Made by a program: the position numbers and the translations under genes
Shown here: in pieces, positions 11,701 through 25,000 of the stretch
How the letters are laid out: each line of letters begins with the position of its first letter
Position numbering within the stretch: position 1 is the first letter of the stretch
Source of the DNA: Zerene cesonia
Lineage: Eukaryota > Arthropoda > Insecta > Lepidoptera > Pieridae
Assembly (NCBI RefSeq): GCF_012273895.1
Contig: NW_024045133.1
Coordinates: 1,798,001 to 1,862,000 of the forward strand
Reading direction: 5' to 3'
Length of the DNA: 64,000 nucleotides
The notes under the pieces: model-generated
Database searches by the model: none
What the model saw: the letters and a program-made list of their open reading frames with translations, nothing else
Told to the model about the DNA's origin: nothing

Positions 11701-14700
11701 ATTAGATATATATCTATATCTACTATGGAGTGGTGGCTGGGTGTATCTACATCTAAGATAATACGTCTTTATGAGAATCTTCTCATAAAGACCTAACATC
11801 TTAGTTAGCACATACATAAAATACCTCTCTACCTAGGTACCACTTCGAGCTGGATGCGCAAGGGCTATGGATAGACTCGCCCATGTTGCCTGAGCTGCTG
11901 ACGCCGCAGGAGCAGGCGGCGCCGGTGCAGCAGACGCCAGAACAGAAAAAAGGTAAAAAAAAGAATGACAATTGAAATAATGATTTCCAACAATCTATTT
12001 TATTGGATTTTTTTTTTATTTATTTATGAATATCATATGCCAATATCCTATCCTACTAGCCTGTCCTGCTAATCCTACTTCCTACTAATATTATAAATGC
12101 GAAAGTGTGTAAGGATGTGTGTGTGCTTGTTGCTCTTTCACGCAATAACGACTGCACCGATTGCAATAAAATTTGGTTCGTAGATAGCTGGACAACTGGA
12201 ATAACACATAGGCAACTTTTTTTCCCGATATTCCTAGGTTATAAGTTATAACCCAATGCAACAGCGACATAACAAGAAAAAACTTACAACTAAAACTAAG
12301 TAATTGCCTAACTAATGATAATTATAACATATATATGTCAGTGTTTAACGTGTGAGCGTACAGCCGTGGGGTCCTGGGTTCGAATCCCACTGGATGCGCA
12401 CAAAGAAAAAATGTCTCGGTCTGGCAGGACACAGAAAGCTGATCACCTACTTGTCCACAAAGAAAATCAATCAGTGAAACACATTTATATCATCTGCCCC
12501 ATACCCCACTAAGGGACAAGGGACTTGACTATATAATATGTAAAAACCCTTAAGTCACTCAATGGACATCAGGACATTCGTTTTATCGTGAACAACAAAA
12601 AACGAAACGAATGGGCTTGTACTAGCTTTTAATTAAGAAAATAATCATTAAAATCTCTTCTCCCAGTCGATAGTCGATAGTGGTGACAAACCCAAAAAAA
12701 TACAATCCTCTTTTTTCCATTGATAACCTTTTCCCCTTTTGAGTCGGTTGATAAATTGATTCTTTTTCGTGGGTGGAGGTGAGGAGAAATTCTAGAACAA
12801 ATTTCTATTTTCGATATTAATCTGATCATTAAACTTATACACTAAATTCCTGAATTTATAATTTTTTTCTCTTTATGCTTGACTCGGGTTGCTTGGAAGA
12901 AATTGCTATTTAGCAAACAAGTCGCCTTTTGTATCTTAGAAATTCTGTTCGTTTGGATGTTTGTCCGTCAATCACGCTGAAACTACTGAACGGATTTTGA
13001 TGAAATATACAGACACGGGTACGATCTAACTTGGGTGATAGGATACTTTTTATCCCGATTAAATGCTCCCTTGGGATGAAACAGGAATCTTGATAACCGA
13101 GCGGAGCGGGGACGAGCGTCCAATAATAATAATAATAATTAACTCTTTATTGTACACCAAGAAAAACAATACAAAAAAAAAAAACTCAGCAACAATAGAA
13201 TTATTGTACAAAAAGGCGGTCTTATCACTACCAAGTAATCTCTAATATATTAATAATTAAAAATCTCGTTTCAGCCGCCGACATCATTCGCATAGAACAC
13301 AACTACAGCATGGAGTCGTGTAAAAAGGAACCGGAGGCCATTTCGCGTCTCAACGTGAGACAGCTGGTCGACACGCTGGGTTACCTGTGAGTGCGCTTAA
13401 CTAATAAGGTGGTGGTAGACATAGTTATGACACGAGGGACAGAAATAAAATTGAAATGCCTGTTTTCCGGCTTAGTGAAGTAAAAAATTCATTTATGGGA
13501 CAAGGTATACGCTTATACAATAGAATTCCTCATAGTATTTAATAATAATAATAATAAAAATCATCTTTATTTAGTTCTCACAACATTAGTCCATAACAAA
13601 AATTAAAAATACAGAAAAGAGAAAGGATAACGTTGTGAGAGACTGGTGCCTGAAGTAGACTACATAGAAGTCTGAGGTACAGGTCACCAGCCCCCCGCGC
13701 GGATATCAAACAAATAGAGGGTAACATAAGTTTAGGTGTCTACGTTATACTTGGAGAAAAGTGATCTTATTATTACAAGAAACAAAAACAGAAAAAAATA
13801 GACAATATGATAACATAAATAATTACCCAATAATCTGTACCAAAAAATATTAAATAGTTTAGTAGTGCTAAATTAAAAAAGTATGTAAAAATTTATTAAT
13901 TCAGAGAGCCTACTATAGCGTTAATGAATATATGGAAGATGACAATCCATGGAATGTTGTCGCTTAAGAACCATAGGTCAGTTCATTGGCGTCATTGTTA
14001 TGTACATGTTGCATGTTATGTAGAATTAAAATGTAAAATTTATATTATTTTAAAAGAGCAAATACAGAGTTTCTTGCCGGCTCTTCTCTGTAGAAACTGC
14101 CTTCCGAACCTAATAACTAACTACTAACATAACTATGTAATATTATAACACTTCAAAAGTGCTACTATAAGAAGTCTAGTTGAATGAATAAATGTTTGAG
14201 TTTGAGTTTAAAGCATTCATACGGGTTTAATTGATAAAAATACGAAGAAATGATAAAAAAAAATTGTGAATAGTAATTGAGAAATAAGCAAGATTTACTA
14301 TCCGCACTCTTACTGGTTTTTTTGTTAGTGGAAAAAAACTTAACCGATTTTAAAATGCAGTGATTGCAAGAGGAACGTACAAAATTAATAGATTTTTTTT
14401 CTAAATTAACATAAATATATTTGCGTAAGAAAAATTCAAATTTTATTAAGCGCAATTATGTTATGTTACATTTCAAATGCAGTCAAAAAGATAAGAGTTT
14501 TATTTGGCTAATTATAATAAATAATTAAAACTACACATTCTCATTTGCAGTTCATTGAAGAATCTACAGAAAAAGCAACTGTGGGTTGTGAAGGTTGAAA
14601 GTGATAAAGCGGAAGCTTCCATCACTCAGTCGGAGCAGGTCATCACCAAAATGCCTGATCCCAAACAGATTATAGAGGTATGGGAGGACATCTTGATGCT

Positions 14701-16346
14701 TTTTTACACGCTTTTTATTAGCTTCACCTGTATGTTTGTTTGTAACCGACTTCTTTGGGCGCGATTTTGACCCACTTTAAACGGCCAGATTTCGTTCAAA
14801 CTTTGTAGATTTATTGAGGACCGATGACAATACACTAATTTGATAAAATTATTCCATTTTTCAATTTGCAAAATATGATAAAAGTGTGTTTTTTAGTTTT
14901 TTTAAACTATTATAATATATTATTGCTAAAATGGGCTGTCAAGCACCATCACCAATTATCTTTATATATTTTTCTGGCTAGCTTTTTGTGTGATTTATAG
15001 AAATCACTTACTATTATTGTAATAAAACATCGTGTTTAACTTTATTTTTATTTTTAATTAACTAGCTGTTGCTCGCGGGTTCGCGTGGTTAAAGAAAATT
15101 CCTGTGTGAATGAGACATTCAACTGTGATGAAAGTGGCCTATATAACTCTCTGGCTTACTAACTTTCTCCACATACAGAGTCTTGCGCCCTGGCTCTGCT
15201 CGTGGTACATAAATAGCCTTTAGCATTTGTGGATCATGTAGATATCCAATGGTGAAGACCTTTGAACTCCGGTCCGGTTGTTCCTGAGATTAGAGAGATC
15301 AAACTAACTCTTCAGCTTTATATGATCAATATGGATAACTGGGATTATGCAATTATTGTAGTGGTATTGAGGTGAAGCATATGGTATTTCAACCACCCTG
15401 TGATACCATGTATGATAATGTAACCCATTGTATGTTCATATAAAAACTGAAGTCCCGTGTTCCCCTCTGGAGTATGGAGCAGATGATATACATCTGTTAC
15501 CAGCTACAGTGATCGATTTTCTTTGTGGACAAGTAGGTGATCAACCTTCTGTTTCCAGAACGACACATTTTTTTCTGTGTGTTCCCACCAGGAACGAACC
15601 CAGGACCCCTCACACATTGACCACTCTACCAAAGAGGCGGTCTATAATATTAGGCATATTTATACAGCTGCAGATATTTATTTCATAACCTCCTTATGTT
15701 TTAGATCATACCACAAACGTCTACCTCCGGCCAGACAGAGGGCGAGGTGGATCCGAACCTGCAGAACCAGAGCGAGGTCCTACAGATCATGGACGACGGC
15801 AACATCTCCGATAACTTCATATATGAAATAGCCGAAGAGCAGGAGATAACCATGGAGGAGGTCAAGGAGATACCGGCTTCCGAACACCAGGAGTGGACGG
15901 TGAACATCATCCCGGACGACACCAAGCCGAAGTACGCGTACATCAAACATTGCAACAGCGGCAAGAAGAAGAGGCACTTCACCACAGAGATGAACGAGAT
16001 AACGCTCCACGGCGACTTCGAGAACTACTACATACTGCCGGACGTCGATCCGTCCGTCGGCGTGGAGATCACCACCAGCTACGAGCCGGAGAGCTTCATC
16101 GTCGAGGAGTACCCGCACCTGGTGCTCGAGGAGCGGCCGAGGAAGTCGAGGGAGGAGAGGAAGCGGAAGAAGAAGTCGCCCACCGTCCGGGAGCAGGTGA
16201 AGCAGATCAAGACGGAGATTGGCGAGGACTGGGTGGTGGAGAACAACATATACGACCAGGACGCCTCCGAGGACTATGATGAGAAGAAAGCGGCGCGCGT
16301 CCGGAGGAAAAATAAGAAATACCTCGGGTACGATTTTGTGACTTAA
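8751..16346 (+). CDS. THAP-type zinc-finger protein, 392 residues
   Basis: Likely nuclear, sequence-specific DNA-binding protein. Exons: 8751-8824, 10077-10184, 11837-11952, 13275-13386, 14551-14677 and 15705-16346 (stop TAA 16344-16346); all borders are GT-AG and phases add up to 1179 nt. The N-terminus holds a C2CH THAP signature: Cys6-x4-Cys11, an invariant-type Trp in DWI, then Cys-x2-His in CGYHFE near residues 60-63 (spacing 48, within the family's range). Following it are a Gln/Pro-rich linker, an acidic segment (EIAEEQEITMEEVKEI, about 220-235) and a basic stretch rich in Arg/Lys at about 323-336 that could be a nuclear localisation signal. I did not recognise a close named homologue. 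The AVPTIF-type end of the THAP fold is not obvious, so a THAP-like variant is possible. AATAAA at about 17294 may mark the 3' end. Confidence 0.85.
11398..11697 (-). mobile_element. tRNA-derived SINE in THAP gene intron 2
   Basis: On the minus strand the head GTGGTTCAGTGGTGAGGACC resembles an A box and GGTTCGAGACC a B box. The body includes CACTTGGCCAGCGTGGTGG and a 3' part containing GGAAGCATATATGGGCTGATG. Partial copies lie at 28115-28190 and, on the other strand, 44985-45195, where it ends in an ATG repeat. Confidence 0.75.
12345..12533 (+). mobile_element. tRNA-derived SINE, 5'-shortened
   Basis: Same family as 4299-4514: GGTTCGAATCCCACTGGATG B-box region, shared body and a CCCCATACCCCACTAAGGGA end. 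It lies in intron 3 of the THAP gene. Confidence 0.8.
13955..14215 (+). repeat. LINE-type 3' end repeat
   Basis: Same family as 3100-3345, ending in GAATAAATGTTTGAGTTTGA. It is in intron 4 of the THAP gene; the rest of that intron (13530-13750) holds another retroelement tail with an (AAT)n end. Confidence 0.6.
15430..15650 (-). mobile_element. tRNA-derived SINE, minus copy
   Basis: Read on the minus strand it has a GGTCAATGTG/GGTTCGTTCC head and the body shared with 4299-4514. It ends about 50 bases before the last exon of the THAP gene. Confidence 0.75.
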
Positions 16347-18817
16347 TTCCGGCTGTTGGACGGATCGGTGTGGTTTCGGTATGATGTCCCTGTGTCCGTG
16401 TGTGCTAAATTATATACAACTAGCCTTTGCCCGCGGCTTCGTACGAGTTTAATTTCCCCGTTGGTGGTTTAATTGATGTTATTATACATACAAACATATA
16501 AATCTATTGGAAAAGAACGCCTTAAAATCCGTTTTGTATGCATACAGAGATTTAGCCTCATACAGCTGTATTATCTGAATGATATGTGACACCGTAGCGA
16601 AACAGCCGGTTTATCCACGTGTCGATGAGAAAAAAACGCTAATGTTTTTAATTTCTTTCCAGTATGAATGGCCTTAAATGATGATACTGGCTTAGTTTTT
16701 ACAACGTACTCTCGTGGGCGCCACAACGATTCACAGCGCCGGCCACACAGCTCCCTCAGAGTTTAATATATTATAATAATGATGATGATGATAGTGTATT
16801 TTGTTTCTTTCGCTTCCTCAATAATCATTAGTGTATGTTTAGTGATGTCGAAACGCGTCTACCCGCTCTGTTTTAGTTCTGCGTAAAAAATTAGTTTTTT
16901 TTTATCCACGGCAAACTTAAAAAGAAAAAAGTGTAAATTGCGGGTAGATTCGTTTTACTGGAGTTCGTTTGAAGTCGGTATTTAGGATAGATATTTTTTT
17001 TTTAAATATTGACCGCTTACTTAGTTTAAGATGATTTTTTTTTCATATATTATGTTGTTGGGATAGTGTAAAATAGACGTTTAGAATTGATTGCGAGTTC
17101 TATCGGCTGGCTCGCCATTTATTGATGCAATTCTAGGTGGTAAGAATTCACGAAAATGCTAAAGTTGAAACCGGGCCACGGATGTACGGAAAAATAAGAG
17201 TACTTTTTTTGAAGTCGGTTAAAATTTGATGAAACAACTATCGTATCATTGTTAGGCATCAAATCTGATGCAAACGCTTTCATCAAGACGAGAAAATAAA
17301 GTATTTTATTTGAATATTGTGTCGCAATGTATTTTATTTTATTTGGTAGCCAGTCGATAATTTCTTAAATTTAGATAAATATGTTTGCCAAAAAAGAAAT
17401 CACTTCATCAAAATTAAAGATTCATTATGAGATAAACTTGAAATGTTATTTATTTACATCAACAAACTATTAATAAATAGGCACTAAGGTTTTTAACTAA
17501 CTAAAAAGTTTATATTATTTAAAGACGATAAGTTTTGTTTTAAAATTGTGTTTTTGATTGTGGAAATGAAAAATCGAGTTTTAAGCAAAAGCTTATTGAC
17601 CACTTTTCGCGCTAAATTTAATAATTAGTAATTAAAGAATTGTGAATAAGTTAACACAACACTTTTTACGTTTGGGATTTGGAATAAATTTAGAACATTA
17701 CGCTCTTTTGCACAGTTGGTATGTTAATTATAGACATTGCAGATCAAGGGCCAGGTTCACGACTTGCCGATAAAATCTCTGATAGCTTATTTAACTTTAC
17801 TTTATGTCATTTTAACTGACAGATAAGCTAAAGAAAACATATCTGGAAGTTGTGACACTGGCTGTTAAAATTATATAATGAAATTCATCGCCTTCAATTG
17901 TAATTAAAGAAAGTGTATAAATTTTCTTCTCATCTGTACAGATTGTCGCTTTAAATCATAAGCTTAGATTATTAGAAATTATACCATAATTATGTTTTGG
18001 TTTTCGTTAAGTACTGAATATAAGACTATTTTAAAGGTGCGTTTTATTTTATCCCCTTTTATCATTCTAAATTTTCATCACGATATGTATTATAAAAGAA
18101 AACACGATTATTATGAACACATAATTATCATAAAGAAAACTATAGACGTCACTTATATGTAAGTAAATATATTTCCCTCGGATCAATAACCGTAGAAATT
18201 TTTATTCATTAAATTAGCAATATACTACATAACAATATAATCCATTACGAAAGTTAGGAGCGCATACGTACAAGAAGCTGCGACCTACGCGAGTACGCTA
18301 CGATTACGCTAAACCTCCTCATTATTACTGCGCTCCTAGTACAATCCGTTGTGCTGGCTGGCTATAGCGGCACTTGAAAATCATCCCTTGCCGTCCTGCT
18401 CACTCCAACTGTGATAACCGTTGTTCGTGGCGCTCCATCCTTCATCCAGTAACTACTATGATTAATATGAAGGTACGAACGAATTTACACTTTAAGAAGA
18501 TTCACACCTACTTAGACTTTGAGACCCTGGTAGATATGCCAATATCAATGGAGAGTAAATAGTTTATTCTGCTGAGACTTTTGATGTGCAAGCAAACAAA
18601 CATCTTAATAAAATAATTTAGTAGTCTCTTATCGAATTATGCGCTCCTGGTACTACCGCCCTGCTTTTTTTAAAGAAAGGCTTTATTTATGTTTAACTAA
18701 GTCTACAAGTTTAACATCCACCTGTTTATAACTTCCTGGTATATCAAACCTGAATAAACGTCGTCTTTACATACATAAATAACACGAATAAATAAATAAA
18801 AAAGGGGCTAATTATTT
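16347..18817. other. THAP gene 3' UTR and intergenic stretch
   Basis: No coding exon was seen. A decayed Helitron-like end (ACTAGCCTTTGCCCGCGGCT) lies at about 16419. Possible polyadenylation signals are at 17294 and further on. The segment 18240-18660 is less AT-rich and starts and ends with GCGCTCCT motifs, but I recognised nothing in it. Confidence 0.5.
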
Positions 18818-18825
18818 ATTAGAAT

Positions 18826-19323
18826 CAGGGCCGTCTTAGACTATGCTGGGGCCCTTGGGCACACAAGAATTTGGGGCCCTTTTGGAATGTAAAGAAAGTT
18901 TTTGTTTATTGTGATCTGCTTTATTATGGGTAATCTAATCTAATATAATTAATGATATTAGTATGATGCGAAATTACGGTGATAGTTTCTTTCGAGATTT
19001 CTATTGAGCAAAATCTTCTATTAAATCCTAGAACTCAGTTTCCTGAAGAATTTCACTTTCTATGCTCATAATTGACAAATTATTTAGTCGTTCAGTCGGT
19101 CAGTTGCCGGCTATGACATAAAAAAAAGGCTTGATGTCACTCAAATTCATATAAATATATCGATTCGAATAAATCTGAAAATAATCGATATTCGGGCATT
19201 GAAAAAACTGTAATGAATATTTTGAGATTAAATGTGAGAGAAATTGTCGGCCCTTCGGGGCCCTCTGAGGATGGGGGGCCCTGGGCACTGGCCCCTTGTG
19301 CCCTTATGGTAAAGACGGTACTG
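18826..19323. mobile_element. hAT-like non-autonomous element with 8-bp TSD
   Basis: The ends CAGGGCCGTCTTA and (inverted) CAGTACCGTCTTTA are imperfect terminal inverted repeats. The flanks are the perfect 8-bp direct repeat ATTAGAAT at 18818-18825 and 19324-19331. The 8-bp duplication and CAG-type ends fit the hAT superfamily. It is 498 bp long with no transposase frame, so it is a MITE-like derivative. Confidence 0.88.
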
Positions 19324-19429
19324 ATTAGAATCACAACCTAACCATAATCTTAATCTTAAACTGCACGAATGTGACGGAACAGATGATATAAACTGTAATT
19401 GTAACATAATTTAAAAAGTTTTTAGTATT

Positions 19430-19929
19430 AAATATCTCGGAATCATTTTATCACCGCCTATCATGGCATTCACACATTGACTTTATGAATGAAAGAACAC
19501 GGAAACTTATCTGGATTTTTAAATCTCTGAGACATATAACCTCACATAAACTCAGGAATCAAATTTACAAGTCACTAGTTCAATCTGTCCTATCTGGGGG
19601 GAGCGATCAAGTCTAAATTTATAGAAGTGGAGCGCGTACATAGGCGTCTTCTAAAAGTCATGTACCAAAAACCACGCCGATTCCCAACCACTGAACTGTA
19701 TAAACTATGTCATTTACTGTCAGTCAGGCAAATATACATTTTACTTATTACATTAAAAACGCATAAAAAAACAATATTCAACCAATGTACAGTAGTCGGT
19801 AGAAGATACAAGGAGGTAATCAAAACTCGCTGTACAAAAACTGTTTTTGCAAAAGAAAGAAAGAAAAAAATAAATAAATTTATTGTCTATAAACACACAG
19901 CACCGCACTTACACAAAAACCTTAAGTAA
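19430..19929 (+). pseudogene. Reverse-transcriptase C-terminal remnant of a non-LTR retrotransposon
   Basis: Translated pieces in shifted frames read YLGIILSP, then HIDFMNERTRKLIWIFKSLR, LRNQIYKSLVQSV and, as an open frame from 19627, ERVHRRLLKVMYQKPRRFPT. This is the order of motifs after the catalytic core in Jockey-like reverse transcriptases. At least one frameshift (near 19460) and lost codons near 19600 break it. It is followed by its 3' untranslated end, which continues to about 20470. Confidence 0.75.
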
Positions 19930-20004
19930 AGGAAAAAAAAATTCTTTATAAATAATTTACAACTAATATCTACACTACAAAACGCCAATTCTCAACTATT
20001 TCAG

Positions 20005-21930
20005 CTTATATATACAAGCATGTAAATAAATTTTTGAATATTCATAGTTTAAATTGTAGTGACCTTAAAGAAACATTAATGAACTGGTTAAAAACACTTA
20101 ACTATGAAAACACTGAAAACCTCCTTGCAATTTCTTGCCATTTATAAATTATATATTTATTTAATATTTTTGTTATTTATTTAAATTATACGCACCCTAA
20201 TTCTAATATACACACACACAGACACACACATTCGTACACTTCACAATTTAGTATTAATACCTAGTTATAATCGGTTTATTTAAATTTTCACATACCTAGT
20301 TATAATACTTAAGTTAAGGAAGAGTGGGTCCTCCTGACACAGGTTTTTTCTTAAACTTACTAGGAGGTCCCTACTACTCCATATTTCGTAAAGTTGGAAA
20401 TGAAATAAACTATTTTTATTTTATTTATTTTTTATTTCATTTATGGATATTTTATAAAATACTAGCTGCACGCCCCGGCTCCGCCTGGGTAGTCATTTAT
20501 CGTAATTGAAATAGTATAATCAATCATATCTTTGGAATTAATATTGTATACGTGAATTTTTAAGCCGTGCTTTTCAGCGCGACCTTTTTGATTACTGGAT
20601 TTGATATCATTTCTAAGATTGTTCCGAGCAGTTATTTGTAAATACCAACATCCACGCGGACGGAGTCGCGGGCGGAAGCTAATTTATACAATAAATTGAA
20701 ATGATTGGCGGATACAACCTAGCAGTCTCGACATCCAATATACAATATTGTAATAATTGAAATAATGTTTCGTATTGGTTGTGATGGTTCTTAATCATCT
20801 CAATAGATGGCGTGGATGAAACCGAAAGAGTAGAAGAGATTCGATTACTGTGGCGGGATCACCGGTGGAAGTTAGCTAGGCTAGGCTAGGCGTTGCTACG
20901 GTTTGGCAAAAAAACGCGGGTCGAATCCCTGCTCGTGATCGATTTTTTTCTATTCTTTCAAAATTTCTCATTTATAAAGCATTTCAATGCTCTAAAACTA
21001 AAAATTAAAGATAATTAGAAGACATCGCAAAGTCATATCCTGACATTTACACTTATCCGATAGAGCAATTTCAGCCGGTAAAAACAATTGTTAGAAATAT
21101 TTAAAATGCGCTTGTAAAATCGTAAGCCTTCAGACACTACAAAGCCTTCGTCAAGATTACGCGCCAACTCACAAAATAAAGCGGCAAATTATGTAGATAT
21201 TTAATTTTTAGTTTTATAGTATTGAAAATGCTTTATAAATGAGAAATTTTGAAAGAATAGAAAAATTGGCGTTGCTACGGTTAGGCAAGATACGCAGGTT
21301 CGAATCCTGCCTCGTGATCAAATTTTTTCTATGTAGATATAATTTTAAGGTACAAACCCGTCTTCCCTAGTTAGAAGCAGTTATAAGTAAATGCCTCATA
21401 ATTTTTCACGCATAAACTACTCAACCTATTTGAACAAAATTAGCTACAGATAGTTGAAGACGCGTGAAAGAACAAAATTAGTAAAAAAAAAACACAACTA
21501 TAAAGTTCTCACTAAAATAATAATATGATACCTCGTACATAATTCACTAGTCTTAATAGTGATTGGTTGCTACAAGTAGCTGTTCGTTCGTGCTACATAT
21601 CTAGTCTGTCACTTAGTGAAGATGTAGCTTGCTAATCGTGTTTAAATTTTTTAAATTGTTCCAGCAGTTTTTGAGTGAAAACGTTACAAACATACAAAAG
21701 TGTCTTTTTATAGTATTAGTACAGATATAGTATAGGACAACAAGAAGTCGATATAAAGTTCAATATTTATTCACATAGCTTATATTTAAATATATTTACA
21801 ATTTATTCTTAGTATAAAATTCCTATACTAATTACCCTTATGGCTTTCTAACATACACAGAATCCAAGCTCTCGACCGAGACAGCTAATTCAATTTGTTC
21901 CTTTGAAAACGTTTTTAAAACTATTAATAT
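20005..21930 (+). repeat. Inverted repeat arm 2 (partner of 1-1355)
   Basis: Two blocks, about 20005-20527 and 21535-21930, are the inverse complement of 1-1355. The spacer between them is an insertion absent from arm 1. The first block is the 3' end of the retroelement whose reverse-transcriptase remnant lies at 19430-19929. The DDX41 gene's 3' end runs into this arm: the nearest AATAAA signal on the minus strand is at about 21763-21768. Confidence 0.85.
20527..21535. mobile_element. About 1-kb insertion with opposed SINE copies
   Basis: This is absent from the matching place in arm 1 (about 500-512). It contains a plus-strand tRNA-like SINE (about 20810-21005: ATGAAACCGAAAGAGTAGAA leader, GGGTCGAATCC B box, tail CTAAAAATTAAA). 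A second, rearranged copy follows (about 21195-21335), with a minus-oriented tail joined to a plus-oriented head. The limits come from comparison with arm 1. Confidence 0.7.
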
Positions 21931-22053
21931 TGGTCTATATAGAAGATTTTTTATAGAGTCGTGCTATCTATAACCATCCCTTTCTAACATACAGAGTAAC
22001 CACAAGTTCGAGTGAGACAGATTATTAAAATTGGTCCTTCGATAAAATTAAAA

Positions 22054-25000
22054 CTAATAATCAGCCGCGGTGTTCGCCAAGTAATCTCGTCTGCCGATAT
22101 TCGAAGCCTGTTTGTTCTGAACCGCTTCCAATTTTGGACATTCTGTAATAATAAATAAATAATATTTTACAAATAGACTAGATAGATAAATATCAAATTT
22201 ATTATCAACATATTAAAAATAAACTTTTTATAGAACCTTAAGTTTTCAAATTGCATACACAACAATTTAATTTTAAATAAAGAAATAAAAGCATATCATT
22301 GCTTAAAACTATTGTTTATCAAATATAGTCCTTCGAACCGGATATTACATTTAAATAAATCATTTTTAAAGAAGCCGGTAAATTTTTTTATAAACTCACA
22401 AGTGATGAACTAATCACACATTCAATGATTATAAAAATTTGTATTTTTATTTGCAGGCAAACAATATTATCTACACTATAGCTATAGCTAACTAAAATTG
22501 CTCTTTCTAGGTTTAAAATTAACTACTAAATGATTTTCTAACTCAGTTACAACTTACACATTAAATTTAACATAAACTCAATATAAAATGGCATAAAATC
22601 CTATAAATTCTCTAAAAATCCCATAAATTCACTAAAAAACAATACACACCGGTGATTCTATGTCCCAGCCCGCCGCAGTACGAGCAGCCCTGCCCGTCCG
22701 GCGCCGGCACGTCCGCCTCGCCCAACATCTCGATCAGGAATGACGGGACCTGAACATTTTTTGTGAATTTGTAGGGTACTTTAGAACATAGAATTATCGT
22801 TGAAGTTACATAGTGGGCAGTTTTAACGTGGTTATTAATTGAGTGAATTTATGATATATTTCCATCTAAAAGCACTACTACACTTGCTAAGTTTATGAGG
22901 TGGTGTTCGCTTACCGTCAGGTGCTTTTCTGCCCTATCTACTCCCTTATGGCTGAGCTTGCTTTTTAGGTGAACCGATTTCCCTTCGAAAGCCTCCGCCT
23001 CCCTCGTCGACTCACACAAACTTGGCCTACAACCGACAGTTCTGACTTCAGATAACTACTCCCCTCCCTCTCCCCCCACCGACCTTCTGCCCCGCCTCCC
23101 GCAGCAGGTGCGCCAGGTCGCGCAGCACGCTGTCGTCCTGCTGGCGGCCGAGCAGCGTGGTGGCGACGCCGGCGGTGCCCGCGCGGCCCGTCCGCCCGAT
23201 GCGGTGCACGTAGTTCTCTATGTCCTCCGGCATGTCGTAGTTGATCACGTGCTGGATGTTCTGGAAGTCGAGACCTGCGGGGGCGATGGGTGTGCCTTTG
23301 ATTTGATGTTTATATGACAGTTGGCAGAGGTGGGTCGCCCTATGGACATTTGCAGAGGCCATATGTCTGTACAAATTTATTATCCACTTTACTGTATAAG
23401 AGATATTAATGGAGGAAATAGGGGAAAACACTGGAAAGGTTAAGAAAAAAGACACAGACCCCGGGCTCCCCCATTGACAGATTGAAACACAGTAGCACGC
23501 TACTATTTCACGGCAGTTTTCTGTGGGGGTGTGGTACTTCCTACTCTTAGTTGGATCGTTGGATAACATATTTGATTTTATCGCGTACTAGACGCTCATC
23601 CCGGCTACGCCTGGATATCACAATTCCTGTTTAATCCCAAGGGAGCATTTGATCGCGATAACACGTATCCCATCACCCGAGTCAGCTCATACTCTATATG
23701 TATACCAAATTTCATCAAAATCCCTACAGTAGTTTCAGCGTCATTGACGAACAAACATCCAAACAAACAAACCTTCACATTTACAATATTGGTGCGGTTC
23801 AGTTAGCCCTCACCTTTACTGGCTACGTCGGTAGCGACCAGGACATCCTTCTCTCCTCTCCTGAACGCTTCCACGGCTCGCGATCTCTCCTCTTGATCCT
23901 TGCCACCATGGATCGCAACCGCCTCTACTCCTATAACAATATGTATAGGTTAAGAAAACACGCTTTATTTATATAAGTAAAAAAAAACACCCTGTAATCC
24001 TTCCTACTAATATTATAAATACAAAAGTTTGTAGCGGGCGCAGCTAGCACCGGGTTGCATCCGCGCAAGTCTTGTATCCCGTAGGAAAACCGGGATAAAA
24101 ATTTGCCTATGTATTATATTTGTTGTCCAGCTGTCTACGAACCATATTTCTTTGCAATCGGTTCAGTAGTTTTTGCGTGAAAGAGTAACAAACACACATA
24201 CACACACATACATCCATCCTCACAAACTTTCGCATTTATAATATTAGGAGGAAGTAGGACAAGATTATGTAATACATAATTACTGTATCTAACGAAATTG
24301 TCGCGACAGAATCATCGCGAGCAATAGTCAGCTTTAGCAGCGGCGAGCTGGTTGGTTACCCGGAGCCACCAAGCAAGCAGCCACCAACCAAGCAGCCCAC
24401 TCACCCTTCAGCAGCAGGTACTCGTGTATCGCGTCCACGTGCTGCTTCCGCTCGGCGAAGACCAACACCGGCGGCGCGGTCTTCTGGAGGCAGTGCAGCA
24501 GGTGGACCGTCCGCGCCTCCGCCTTCACCAGCTCCAACTCCTGGCGCACGTTGAGCGAGGCCGCGCCCGCCCGCCCCACGTTCACCGTCACTGGCTTCAC
24601 TAGCGCTGACCTGGTAGTACGGTAGAAAAGTAGTGAGGTAGTAACGTAGTAAGCAGCAAGTTAGTAAGTAGTAAGATAGTAAGTAAGAAGGTAGTAAGTA
24701 AGAAGGTAGTAAGTTAGAAGGTAGTAAGTAGGAAGGTAGTAAGTAGGAAGGTAGTAAGTAAGAAGGTAGTTAGTAAGAAGGTAGTAAGTTAGAAGGTAGT
24801 AAGCAGGAAGGTAGTAAGTAAGAAGGTAGTAAGTAGGAAGGTAGTAAGTAAGAAGGTAGTAAGTATGAAGGTAGTAAGTTAGAAGGTAGTAAGCAGGAAG
24901 GTAGTAAGTAAGAAGGTAGTAAGTAAGAAGGTAGTAAGTATGAAGGTAGTAAGTAGGAAGGTAGTAAGTAAGAAGGTAGTAAGTATGAAGGTAGTAAGTA

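Noticed and set aside
15893..16279. 128-residue plus-strand open frame overlapping the last THAP exon
   Set aside because: It is a shadow frame of GC-rich coding sequence; the frame ending at 16346 continues correctly from five upstream exons.
23108..23317. Plus-strand open frame at the DDX41 exon
   Set aside because: Shadow of the minus-strand helicase exon 23274-23084, whose protein match is unmistakable.
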